A stretch of 12,277 bases of DNA. Origin: Chloroflexota bacterium (GTDB taxonomy: Bacteria > Chloroflexota > FW602-bin22 > JACPRP01). The stretch is taken from the NCBI GenBank assembly GCA_016210495.1, contig JACQUC010000167.1:1-12277 (forward strand). The letters run 5' to 3'. The notes beneath the pieces are model-generated. The model was given only the letters and a program-made list of their open reading frames with translations. It ran no database searches and had not been told where the DNA came from. Shown piece after piece: positions 1 to 6,282 of the stretch (position 1 is its first letter; every line of letters starts with the position of its first letter). The position numbers and the translations under genes were made by a program.

Positions 1-60
1 GGATAATACAAGATGCCTTTGGATGCACCTTTTGCTGCCGGTGGTAAGATTGGGCAGGCA

Positions 61-144
61 TCGCGGCGCTAAAGCAACCGCTTCAGGCCGCTAACGGCCA
101 TATAACCAGCCCAGCGGCCTGAATCGGTTGCGTTATCGCCGCGA
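61..144. repeat. Long inverted repeat / hairpin, 32-bp arms
   Basis: Arms 61-92 and 113-144 are reverse complements over 32 bp with three mismatches, around a 20-nt loop. No T-run follows, so it is not a classic intrinsic terminator for an upstream gene, although it could act as one or as an mRNA 3'-end stabiliser. It resembles the palindromic elements in the other gaps of this window in layout but not in sequence. The rest of 1-232 shows no supported gene. Short open frames at the left edge end within the first 100 bases and could be the tail of an upstream gene, but nothing identifies one. Confidence 0.75.
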
Positions 145-205
145 CGCCAGTGCTCATGAGGCGCTTCCCAACCGCACAATTCAGTGCGCACCCACACACA
201 ATCGG

Positions 206-211
206 TATAGT
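206..211 (+). promoter_or_regulatory. Possible -10 box (TATAGT) for the ligase operon
   Basis: TATAGT matches five of six bases of the bacterial sigma-70 -10 consensus and lies just before the ribosome-binding site at 221-226. The best upstream -35-like hexamer (TTCAGT, 180-185) is weak and its spacing of 20 nt is long. If used, the leader would be only about 15 nt. This is a tentative call based on consensus matching alone. Confidence 0.2.
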
Positions 212-232
212 GGCCGCATAAGGAGGAGACCT

Positions 233-1573
233 ATGTTGCAGAAGAAACCCGTGGGCTACTGGAATCCCCACACGGAGCTGATGCCGCGCGAGAAGCTTGA
301 AGACCTTCAGGTGAGAAGGCTGCGGGTGATGGTCGCCTGGGCGCTGGAGCGAAGCCCGTTCTGGCAAAGAAAACTGGGGGCAGCGGGCGTGAAGGCCGAG
401 GACATCCGCACCCTGGAGGACATCCAGATTATCCCCTTCGTGACCAAGAACGAGATTCTCGATTCTCAGGAGGAGCATCCACTTTACGGCGATATCTTCA
501 CGGGTCCGTGTTCTGAGCTGGGTATTGCCTTCCATCAGACCAGTGGCACCTCGGGCCGGACGCCCCTGCGGGTGTTCGAAACGGCGCGCGGCTGGAACTG
601 GGGTGCTGATACCTGGGCCAACGGCCTCTACGCCTTCGGCGTTCGTCGCCAGGACAATGTCTATTTTGCTTTCGGCTACGGGCCGTTCCAGGGATTCTGG
701 GGAACGCATTACGGCATCCAAAAGATCGGGGCGATGACTATTCCGGGAGGCGCGCAGACCAGCGAGAGCCGCGTTCGCCAGATTGTCGAGCTGGGGGCGA
801 CGGTCGTCGTGGCCACGCCGAGCTATGCCATCCGACTATCTCAGATCGCCGCCGAGATGGGTATCAACCTCGCCACGGACAGCAAGGTAGAGATCCTGGT
901 CATGGCGGGTGAGCCCGGCGCCAACGTCCCGGCGACCAAGGCCATGATCGAGAAGGCGTGGGGCGCCCACGCGGGCGACTTCGCCGGCATGACCGAGAGT
1001 TCGGGTCTGACCACCTTCGAGTGCAGCGAGAAGCCGGGCGGCATGCACATCAACGACGCCAACTTCATCGAGGAGGTCGTTGATCCAGTCACCGGCAAGT
1101 GGGTGGAGTACGGCCAGCGCGGGGAGCGTATCTCGACCTCCTTTGGCAAAGGCGTGATCCCACTTCTGCGCTACCGGTCCGGCGATCTGGTGGAGAAGAT
1201 ACCCGGCAGTTGCTGCACCTGTGGCCGAACCTGGGACATTTACAACGGCGGTATTATCGGCCGGGTGGACGATATGAAGCTAATCCGGGGCACGAACGTC
1301 TTCCCCTCGGCCATCGAGGGCGTCGTCAGGAAGCACGACGAAATCCGGGAGTTCCAGATCGTGCTGCACAAAGTCAATTTCATCGACGAGGTAACGGTGC
1401 GCCTGGAGGCGAAGCCCAAGGTTGCGACCGGCGAATGGCCGGCGCTCGGCCAGGTGATCGGGAAAGAGTTGGCCGAGGCGCACGAGGGCCTGCGTTTCAA
1501 CATCGAGATGGTGACGCCCGGCGAGCTGCCAACCTTTGAACTCAAATCCAAGAGATTGGTGGACAGAAGATGA
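233..1573 (+). CDS. Phenylacetate-CoA ligase family (PaaK-like) adenylate-forming enzyme
   Basis: The 446-aa product has the length and signatures of the PaaK branch of the ANL superfamily, which activates carboxylic acids to acyl-CoA through an acyl-adenylate. Visible motifs are the Ser/Thr/Gly-rich ATP loop HQTSGTSGRTPL (about 101-112), YRSGDL (314-319), the PaaK-type CTCGRTW segment (328-334), the GRVDD hinge with the following KLIRGTNVFPSAIE (343-361), and a C-terminal Lys-containing segment ELKSKR (436-441) likely to hold the adenylation lysine. The frame is open from an ATG at 128, but that extension crosses a hairpin arm. The ATG at 233 is preceded by a strong AGGAGGAG (221-228), so I chose it. 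The stop overlaps the next ATG by 4 bp, indicating coupling. The substrate cannot be told: phenylacetate, another aryl or an aliphatic acid are all possible. A link to the sulfur genes is only by position. No signal peptide or membrane segment is seen, so a cytoplasmic location is expected. Confidence 0.9.
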   Translation: MLQKKPVGYWNPHTELMPREKLEDLQVRRLRVMVAWALERSPFWQRKLGAAGVKAEDIRTLEDIQIIPFVTKNEILDSQEEHPLYGDIFTGPCSELGIAFHQTSGTSGRTPLRVFETARGWNWGADTWANGLYAFGVRRQDNVYFAFGYGPFQGFWGTHYGIQKIGAMTIPGGAQTSESRVRQIVELGATVVVATPSYAIRLSQIAAEMGINLATDSKVEILVMAGEPGANVPATKAMIEKAWGAHAGDFAGMTESSGLTTFECSEKPGGMHINDANFIEEVVDPVTGKWVEYGQRGERISTSFGKGVIPLLRYRSGDLVEKIPGSCCTCGRTWDIYNGGIIGRVDDMKLIRGTNVFPSAIEGVVRKHDEIREFQIVLHKVNFIDEVTVRLEAKPKVATGEWPALGQVIGKELAEAHEGLRFNIEMVTPGELPTFELKSKRLVDRR

Positions 1574-1782
1574 GCGAGACGGTTAGAGAACCTGTGTATG
1601 ATACGGACGCGCAAGTCGAGGAAAAGGTGCGTTGCGCCTACGAAGACCTGAAGGCCATACTGAGCGAGAAAGAGCTTCCCCCCAGCGTACGCGCGAACTC
1701 GATCCAGGCCATCTCCTGCATCTGGCAGGTGATGAACGATCTCGATCTGGAGTACGAGATGCTGTACGACTACGGTGCTTAG
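1570..1782 (+). CDS. Small acidic hypothetical protein coupled to the ligase
   Basis: This 70-aa protein starts in an ATGA overlap with the PaaK-like gene and so is probably translated by coupling. I do not recognise the family. It is acidic, predicted mostly helical from its composition, and has no membrane segment or signal peptide. It contains two cysteines (C22, C50) that do not form a metal motif. The C-terminal half (LPPSVRANSIQAISCIWQ followed by a DLDLEYE acidic stretch) looks like a compact, conserved-type helical region rather than random translation. Codon use resembles that of its neighbours. The context suggests a partner or regulator of the ligase. It does not resemble the small dsr protein DsrD. 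No promoter or strong independent Shine-Dalgarno site is seen before it. Confidence 0.75.
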   Translation: MSETVREPVYDTDAQVEEKVRCAYEDLKAILSEKELPPSVRANSIQAISCIWQVMNDLDLEYEMLYDYGA

Positions 1783-1862
1783 CGCGAACTGAGCATCTCG
1801 AGGTAACCGGGCTCTGACGCAAAGTTCAGATCCATAAGGCCAGACGCCTCGCTCCGACTGGG

Positions 1863-1890
1863 CTAGGGCGTCGCGGTCCTTCTGCCCTAG
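1863..1890. terminator. Weak hairpin after the ligase operon
   Basis: CTAGGGC at 1863-1869 pairs with GCCCTAG at 1884-1890 around a 14-nt loop. It lies 80 nt after the stop of the small protein and before the dsrC promoter candidate. No U-tract follows, so termination is only a possibility. Confidence 0.25.
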
Positions 1891-1935
1891 GAACGGACCA
1901 GGACATACATGCTAGCTACAACAAGTGCATCAATC

Positions 1936-1965
1936 TTGACGCAACCAGGAGATTCGTGTTAGCAT
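1936..1965 (+). promoter_or_regulatory. Putative sigma-70-type promoter of dsrC
   Basis: TTGACG (1936-1941, five of six to the -35 consensus) is followed after 18 nt by TAGCAT (1960-1965, four of six to the -10 consensus). This predicts a transcript starting near 1972 with a leader of about 25 nt. That leader holds the strong ribosome-binding site AGGGAGGT at 1983-1990, 6 nt before the dsrC ATG. It is the most convincing promoter in the window by eye. It suggests that dsrC is transcribed separately from the ligase operon. Confidence 0.5.
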
Positions 1966-1996
1966 ATCAACCGAATCAAAGAAGGGAGGTCTAGTT

Positions 1997-2314
1997 ATGC
2001 CGATAGCCACCATCGCCGGAGTTGAGATTGAGGTCGACGAGGAAGGCTTCATTCTCGAGCCTGACAAATGGACCCCAGAGATCGGTGAAGAGCTAGCCAA
2101 GGAGGTAGGCTCCTCGCCGATGGACGAGGAGCGGTGGAAGGTGGTCCACGCGCTTAGGAGCTACTATCAAGAGTATGGGATGGTGCCTCCACTGCGCCAG
2201 ATCACCAAAGTCACCGGTGTCGACATGAAGCGCCTTTATGAGCTCTTCCCATACGGTCCGGGCAAAGGGCCTGCCAAGATCGGTGGCCTCACCAAACCCG
2301 CTGGATGTGTGTGA
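1997..2314 (+). CDS. dsrC: DsrC/TusE-family sulfur-carrier protein lacking the second Cys
   Basis: The 105-aa protein is a clear DsrC/TusE/DsvC family member. It has an N-terminal VDEEGFI (13-19) with W25 in a DKWTPE context, a central W47..LRSYYQEYG..PPLRQITK helix region (47-71), the LYELFPYGPGKG segment (80-91), and the family C-terminus GLTKPAGCV with penultimate C104. In true DsrC, C104 is the redox or persulfide-carrying CysA, and a second Cys (CysB) sits 11 residues upstream. Here that position is A93, read from the codon GCC, in KGPAKIGG where the Desulfovibrio protein, as I recall it, has KGACKMAG. No other Cys exists in the protein. Established work on the family (DsrC trisulfide as DsrMK substrate) needs both cysteines, while TusE-type members keep only CysA. 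I keep the symbol because of the family and the dsr neighbourhood, but function may be TusE-like sulfur transfer. The start is set by a strong SD 6 nt upstream. It appears to be monocistronic, with a 433-bp gap after it. Confidence 0.88.
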   Translation: MPIATIAGVEIEVDEEGFILEPDKWTPEIGEELAKEVGSSPMDEERWKVVHALRSYYQEYGMVPPLRQITKVTGVDMKRLYELFPYGPGKGPAKIGGLTKPAGCV

Positions 2315-2486
2315 CGAGTTGGAGCGGAATGGGGTCTTTCCAGTTGGATGGAGGCCCTTGCCGTTTCACCTTTTGACCTCTTTAATCATGGTCACGTAAA
2401 GGCTCCCCCGGCATTTGGTATGTATGTGAGCGTAGGAAGGAGTTGGCAGTCTATTTTGCGCTCGAAATGCGGCGGCTCCTCATCGT

Positions 2487-2517
2487 CTAGATCAGATTAA
2501 GGGAGTGAATCAGTGGC
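2487..2517. repeat. Direct repeat copy 1 of the rhodanese translation-start segment
   Basis: Positions 2487-2517 match 2722-2752 over 31 bp with four mismatches, including 19 identical bases (2492-2510 and 2727-2745). The downstream copy contains the Shine-Dalgarno AAGGGAG and the ATG of the rhodanese gene. The upstream copy carries the same SD with a GTG (2513) instead, opening a 31-codon frame that stops inside the palindromic element. The two copies bracket that element closely. They look like a duplication made with its insertion or by recombination around it. Confidence 0.8.
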
Positions 2518-2524
2518 GAACTTG

Positions 2525-2712
2525 GTAGGGGCCGTTCGCGAACCGCCCCATAGGCATCAAGCTAAGGCGAATGCTGATTTCAGAGCCATCGGCCGGGGAC
2601 GTCGTTAACGTAGGGGCGAACGCATTTCGCCCATACGTTAAGACCGTACGTCTACCGGCCTTACGGCTGCTTAGCTTAATGCGCATGGGGCCGTTCGCGA
2701 ACCGGCCCCTAC
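2525..2712. mobile_element. Nested palindromic (MITE/REP-like) element
   Basis: Outer arms 2525-2567 and 2669-2712 are imperfect inverted repeats of about 43 bp. Each contains the perfect 10-bp palindrome GTTCGCGAAC (2534-2543; 2693-2702). Inside, 2591-2602 pairs with 2648-2660. At the centre, 2605-2620 pairs with 2626-2641 (16 bp, one mismatch) around a 5-nt loop. The central stem begins with the same GTAGGGGC-type end as the outer arm, as if one small palindrome lay inside another. No transposase frame is present, so it would be non-autonomous. The rest of the 433-bp gap (2315-2747) has no supported gene. Between 2315 and 2486 I see only a weak possible hairpin near 2332-2357 and no convincing promoter. 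Confidence 0.75.
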
Positions 2713-2721
2713 CAGCCCTGT

Positions 2722-2752
2722 CCAGGTCAGATTAAGGGAGTGAATGAATGGC
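2722..2752 (+). repeat. Direct repeat copy 2, containing rhodanese RBS and start
   Basis: This is the partner of 2487-2517. It contains AAGGGAG (2734-2740) placed 7 nt before the ATG at 2748, so this copy is the working translation-initiation region of the rhodanese gene. Confidence 0.8.
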
Positions 2753-3578
2753 CGAGGTCAAGTTTCGTAATCCTCACCTTCTTGTGGAAACTGAATGGCT
2801 GAGCCTGCACCTCTATGATCCTGATGTGCGCGTTGTGGATTTGCGTCTTCCCAGGGAATACGACAAAGGTCATATCCCCAATTCCGTAAACCTACCTGTA
2901 GATCGCCTTAACACCCCCGACAACCCGCGGCTGGTCCTGCCACAGGAACAGATGGAGACTCTAATGGAGGAATTGGGCATAGGAAATGACACGCTCGTCG
3001 TGGCCGTGGACGAAATGGGCGGCGCCACAGCATCCCGCCTCCTCTGGACCCTGGAGCTTTATGGTCACGCGAGAGCCTGCCTCCTCAATGGCGGTCATCT
3101 TAGGTGGTCCAAAACGGTGCGAGAGCTCAGTGATACCTCCCTCGGCATACCCCCGGCGAGCTTCGCGGCTGCCTTTGACCCTTCCCGCTTGGCCACCAAG
3201 GCCCAAATCCTGGAGAAACTAGGCCAGCCAGGGATCGTCATCGTCGATGCTCGTAATGAACTTGAATACGGCGGGGCAGTTGGAGAAGCTGCCAGATTCG
3301 GACGCATCCCAGGAGCAGTGAATGTAAACTGGGAAGAACATCTCACCCTGGACGCAATCCCGGTGTTTATGTCGGCGGGGGAGCTACAATCACTTTATGA
3401 AACCGCCGGGGTCACGAAGGACAGGGAGGTTATTGCCTACTGTGAGAGAGGTCGGAGGGCCAGTCATACCTACCTGGTCCTGCGCCTCCTCGGCTACGAG
3501 AGGGTCAGAAACTACTTCGGCTCCTGGCTGGAATGGGGCAACGACCCCCAAACTCCTATCGAGGGCGAACAGAAATGA
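2748..3578 (+). CDS. Two-domain rhodanese / thiosulfate sulfurtransferase
   Basis: The 276-aa product has the size and layout of SseA/TST-type sulfurtransferases, which move sulfane sulfur from thiosulfate or mercaptopyruvate to a thiol acceptor. The N-terminal rhodanese domain (about 10-125) has the VVDLR..REYDKGHIPNSVNL signature, and its active-site position has Asp in VAVDEMGG (85-92) in place of Cys, so it is the usual inactive domain. The C-terminal domain (about 145-270) has the IVDARNELEYGG signature and the catalytic loop C232-ERGRR. It ends with the family-typical GSWLEWGND (258-266). No signal peptide is seen, so it acts in the cytoplasm. It begins 7 nt after AAGGGAG and overlaps dsrM by ATGA, which places it in the dsrMK operon. 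There it may load sulfur onto, or unload it from, the DsrC-like protein or another carrier. That role is inferred from position. Loop composition (CERGRR rather than the CG[ST]GVT type of mercaptopyruvate enzymes) favours a thiosulfate-type substrate. Confidence 0.92.
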   Translation: MAEVKFRNPHLLVETEWLSLHLYDPDVRVVDLRLPREYDKGHIPNSVNLPVDRLNTPDNPRLVLPQEQMETLMEELGIGNDTLVVAVDEMGGATASRLLWTLELYGHARACLLNGGHLRWSKTVRELSDTSLGIPPASFAAAFDPSRLATKAQILEKLGQPGIVIVDARNELEYGGAVGEAARFGRIPGAVNVNWEEHLTLDAIPVFMSAGELQSLYETAGVTKDREVIAYCERGRRASHTYLVLRLLGYERVRNYFGSWLEWGNDPQTPIEGEQK

Positions 3579-4618
3579 AGGTATTGTACGCACTCCTGGC
3601 GGTGATCATCCTGGCCCTCGTCCCCATTGTGGGGGTAGGGGAGCTTGGGTTGCGTTACCTTTTCGGGGTCATCATTCCGTACGCGGCTTTCGCCATCTTC
3701 GTCGTCGGACTTGCCTATCGCATCGTGAGATGGGCGCGGACGCCGGTCCCCTTCAACATACCCACAACCGCCGGACAGCAAAAATCACTCCCCTGGATCA
3801 AGGCCAGCAACGTCGAGAGCCCCAACAGCACCCTAGGCGTGATCGCCCGCATGGCACTGGAAATACTCTTCTTCCGCTCTCTGTTGCGGCAGGTAAAGGG
3901 CGAGCTGAGAGGGGGCGAGCTAGTCTATGAGGGCAGGCCGTATCTTTGGGTGGGTGGGCTGCTGTTTCACTGGGCGATGTTGTTTATCGTCGTCAGACAC
4001 CTGTTAGTCTTCCTTAGAACTCCGCCGGATTGGGTAACCAGCGCTTATATCGTCGATGCCTTTCTCCGCAGGGTGATCCCGACAGCGCTCCAGATCAGCA
4101 CCGTCATCGTTCTGGTGGCCGTGGCCTACCTCTTTCTGAGGAGGGTCGTCTCGCCGCAGCTACGCTACATCTCGCTGCCTTCCGATTACTTCGCGGTTTT
4201 GTTGTTCGTCGCCATTTTTGTTACCGGGGCTCTGATGCAACAGGTTTTCGTGGTGCCCTTCACGCCGGTCAGGTCGCTCCTGGCGGGGCTCATTACTCTT
4301 AGCCCCCGTGTCCCTGAGATCCATCCCTTCTTCTTTGTCCATTTCTTCCTTTTCAACGTCCTGCTGGCCTACTTTCCCTTTAGCAAGCTGATGCACGCTC
4401 CCGGGGTCTTCTTCAGTCCCACCAGAAACATGCGAAATGATAGTCGCGCGCGGCGCTACATCAACCCGTGGAACTATCCTGTCAAAGTTGCCACCTATGA
4501 AGATTACGAAAACAGATTCAGGAAGGAACTCAAGGTTGCCGGTCTGCCTCTGGAGTCTGAAGGAGGAGAAGCGATGAAAACGCCCGTGAAAATATCGCTA
4601 CGAGGGGAGGGGGGATGA
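3575..4618 (+). CDS. dsrM: DsrM, membrane cytochrome b subunit of the DsrMK complex
   Basis: The 347-aa protein is a NarI-like di-heme cytochrome b that exchanges electrons between menaquinol and the DsrK subunit. Hydrophobic segments are at about 3-23, 29-50, 125-147, 166-190, 204-228 and 250-269. Candidate heme-b histidines are H132 and H142 in the third segment, H250 and H256 in the last, and H274 just after it. The HPFFFVHFFLFNVLLAYFPF segment followed by SKLMHAPG is typical of the family. The soluble C-terminal tail (RNMRNDSRARRYINPWN onward) lies next to the start of dsrK, as usual for DsrM. The frame is open from an ATG at 3533. I chose 3575 because it gives the ATGA overlap with the rhodanese stop, a GAGGG 9 nt upstream, and a sensible membrane N-terminus. 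Its own stop overlaps the dsrK ATG by 4 bp. Confidence 0.9.
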   Translation: MKVLYALLAVIILALVPIVGVGELGLRYLFGVIIPYAAFAIFVVGLAYRIVRWARTPVPFNIPTTAGQQKSLPWIKASNVESPNSTLGVIARMALEILFFRSLLRQVKGELRGGELVYEGRPYLWVGGLLFHWAMLFIVVRHLLVFLRTPPDWVTSAYIVDAFLRRVIPTALQISTVIVLVAVAYLFLRRVVSPQLRYISLPSDYFAVLLFVAIFVTGALMQQVFVVPFTPVRSLLAGLITLSPRVPEIHPFFFVHFFLFNVLLAYFPFSKLMHAPGVFFSPTRNMRNDSRARRYINPWNYPVKVATYEDYENRFRKELKVAGLPLESEGGEAMKTPVKISLRGEGG

Positions 4619-6282
4619 ATACGTCAGCCAAAATACCACCACAAATTAATCAGAAGCCCGAGGAACTATTAGATACCATCGATTACACTCCTCCCAAAAA
4701 GGACTGGCTGGATGCAAAGGTTGAGTTTAGGAAGGGTACTTACTGCTACGGCGCCACACCTCAGCTCCTAGAAGAGCTAGGGCTCCCGAACCCCAGGCAA
4801 TGGCAGCCTTATGAGGAGGACTGGAAGCTGCCGGAGAACTGGAAGGAGACAATTCTGGCGGGAATGAAGGAGCGCTTGACACGGTACCGCTCCTTCAAGA
4901 CCTTTATGGATACTTGCGTACGATGTGGCGCCTGCGCAGACAAATGCCACTTTTACCTGGGCTCCGGAGACCCCAAGAACATGCCGGTCTTACGGGCAGA
5001 GCTGATGAGATCGGTTTATCGAAAACACTTCACCCTCGCGGGAAAGCTGCTGGGAAGGCTCGTCGGCGCTAGAGAGCTCACCGAAGATGTATTGAAAGAG
5101 TGGTACTACTACTACCATCAATGCACCGAATGCCGCCGTTGCTCACTTTTCTGCCCCTTCGGGATTGATACCGCGGAAATAACGCTGATGGCTAGGGAGT
5201 TGCTCGCCTCAGTTGGTTGCAGCTCAAAATGGATTTTGGAATCGGCACGCAACAGCTATCGCGCCGGTTCCCATATTGGCATTCCTCCCCATGCCATGGC
5301 AAATATTATGGAGACAATCAAAGACGACATAGAGGCGGTAACTGGCAAGAGGGTGGAGGTGCCTATCAACAAGAAAGGCGCTGAGGTGCTCTTTATCACC
5401 CCATCCGCCGACTTCTTTGCCATGCCCGGCTGGTACACCTTCATGGGCTATGCCATGCTTTTCCACGAGATCGGACTTGACTGGACCATCAGCTCCTTTG
5501 CCGCCGAGGGCGGCAATATGGGCTTTTTCCATTCGATGGATATGGCCAAGAAGATATGCGGCAAGTGGTATACCGAGGCTAAGCGCCTGGGGGTGAAATG
5601 GATCATCGGAGGGGAATGCGGCCATCAGTGGCGGCTCGTCCACCAGTATCTAGACACCCTTACCGGCCCCGCCGATTTCCTGGAGGAGCCGGTATCCCCC
5701 GTGACCGGCACCAAGTTCGAGAATGCCAGGTCCGCCAAGATGGTCCACATCTGCGAGTTTACGGCTGACCTCATCCAGAATAAGAAGATAAAGTTGGACC
5801 CAAGCCGAAATGATAAGTGGAAATTAACCTTCCACGACTCCTGTAACGTGGCCAGAGGGATGGGTATGTTTGAGGAGCCACGGTACATCATCAAAAACAC
5901 GTGCAACTATTTCTATGAAATGCCGAGGAACACCATTAGGGAGCAGACCCTGTGCTGCGGGAGCGGGTCCGGCCTGAACCCCGATGAGAATATGGAAGTA
6001 AGGCTGAGGGGAGGATTGCCTAGAGCTAACGCGGTAAAGCAAGTCCACAAGGAACACGGGGTGAATCTGCTAACCGCTATTTGCGCTATTGACAGAGCGG
6101 CTTTTCCAACCCTTCTCGGATACTGGGTTCCCGGGGTGGAGGTATCCGGCCTCCACGAGCTGGTGGGGAATGCACTGGTAATGGAGGGTGAGAAAGAGAG
6201 GACCACCGACCTCCGTGGTGAACCGCTACACGATGCTGGTGAACCACTGCGAGACGGTGAACAGGAAGTCGTTCACCCGTAG
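4615..6282 (+). CDS. dsrK: DsrK, iron-sulfur heterodisulfide-reductase-like subunit
   Basis: The 555-aa product is the HdrD-like catalytic subunit of DsrMK, thought to reduce (or oxidise) the DsrC disulfide/trisulfide at the cytoplasmic face. Two [4Fe-4S] motifs are present: C101-VRC-GAC-ADKC111 and C170-TEC-RRC-SLFC180 followed by P. The C-terminal half carries CCG-type signatures for the special cubane cluster: GGEC335GHQWR, FHDSC410NVARG and LCC448GSGSG. Translation is coupled to dsrM by ATGA, with a purine-rich GAGGGGAGG just before the start. The last 25-30 residues are hydrophilic and contain a short imperfect repeat (GEPLHDA/GEPLRDG). The TAG stop (6280-6282) falls in the first bases of the left arm of a palindromic element, so the tail may have been altered by that insertion. 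No DsrJOP genes accompany it here, matching the two-subunit DsrMK form. Confidence 0.93.
   Translation: MNTSAKIPPQINQKPEELLDTIDYTPPKKDWLDAKVEFRKGTYCYGATPQLLEELGLPNPRQWQPYEEDWKLPENWKETILAGMKERLTRYRSFKTFMDTCVRCGACADKCHFYLGSGDPKNMPVLRAELMRSVYRKHFTLAGKLLGRLVGARELTEDVLKEWYYYYHQCTECRRCSLFCPFGIDTAEITLMARELLASVGCSSKWILESARNSYRAGSHIGIPPHAMANIMETIKDDIEAVTGKRVEVPINKKGAEVLFITPSADFFAMPGWYTFMGYAMLFHEIGLDWTISSFAAEGGNMGFFHSMDMAKKICGKWYTEAKRLGVKWIIGGECGHQWRLVHQYLDTLTGPADFLEEPVSPVTGTKFENARSAKMVHICEFTADLIQNKKIKLDPSRNDKWKLTFHDSCNVARGMGMFEEPRYIIKNTCNYFYEMPRNTIREQTLCCGSGSGLNPDENMEVRLRGGLPRANAVKQVHKEHGVNLLTAICAIDRAAFPTLLGYWVPGVEVSGLHELVGNALVMEGEKERTTDLRGEPLHDAGEPLRDGEQEVVHP

Noticed and set aside
128..232. N-terminal extension of the PaaK-like protein from ATG 128
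   Set aside because: It runs through the right arm of the 61-144 hairpin, encodes an Arg/His-rich non-family sequence, and a strong SD precedes ATG 233.
1570..1782. Small protein as DsrD
   Set aside because: Its size is close, but it lacks the DsrD winged-helix pattern I know, and it sits behind a CoA ligase, not dsrB.
2443..2490. Leader peptide from TTG 2443 after GGAAGGAG
   Set aside because: The SD-like sequence is good, but the start is a rare TTG with only 15 codons, spacing is short, and no regulatory amino-acid pattern or attenuator layout is seen.
2525..2712. CRISPR array or tRNA in the 433-bp gap
   Set aside because: The repeats are inverted and nested, not regularly spaced direct repeats, and no cloverleaf or CCA-type end is found.
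3533..3574. Upstream ATG 3533 as the start of dsrM
   Set aside because: It would overlap the rhodanese gene by 46 bp and add a polar tail before the first membrane segment. ATG 3575 has the ATGA overlap and a GAGGG site.
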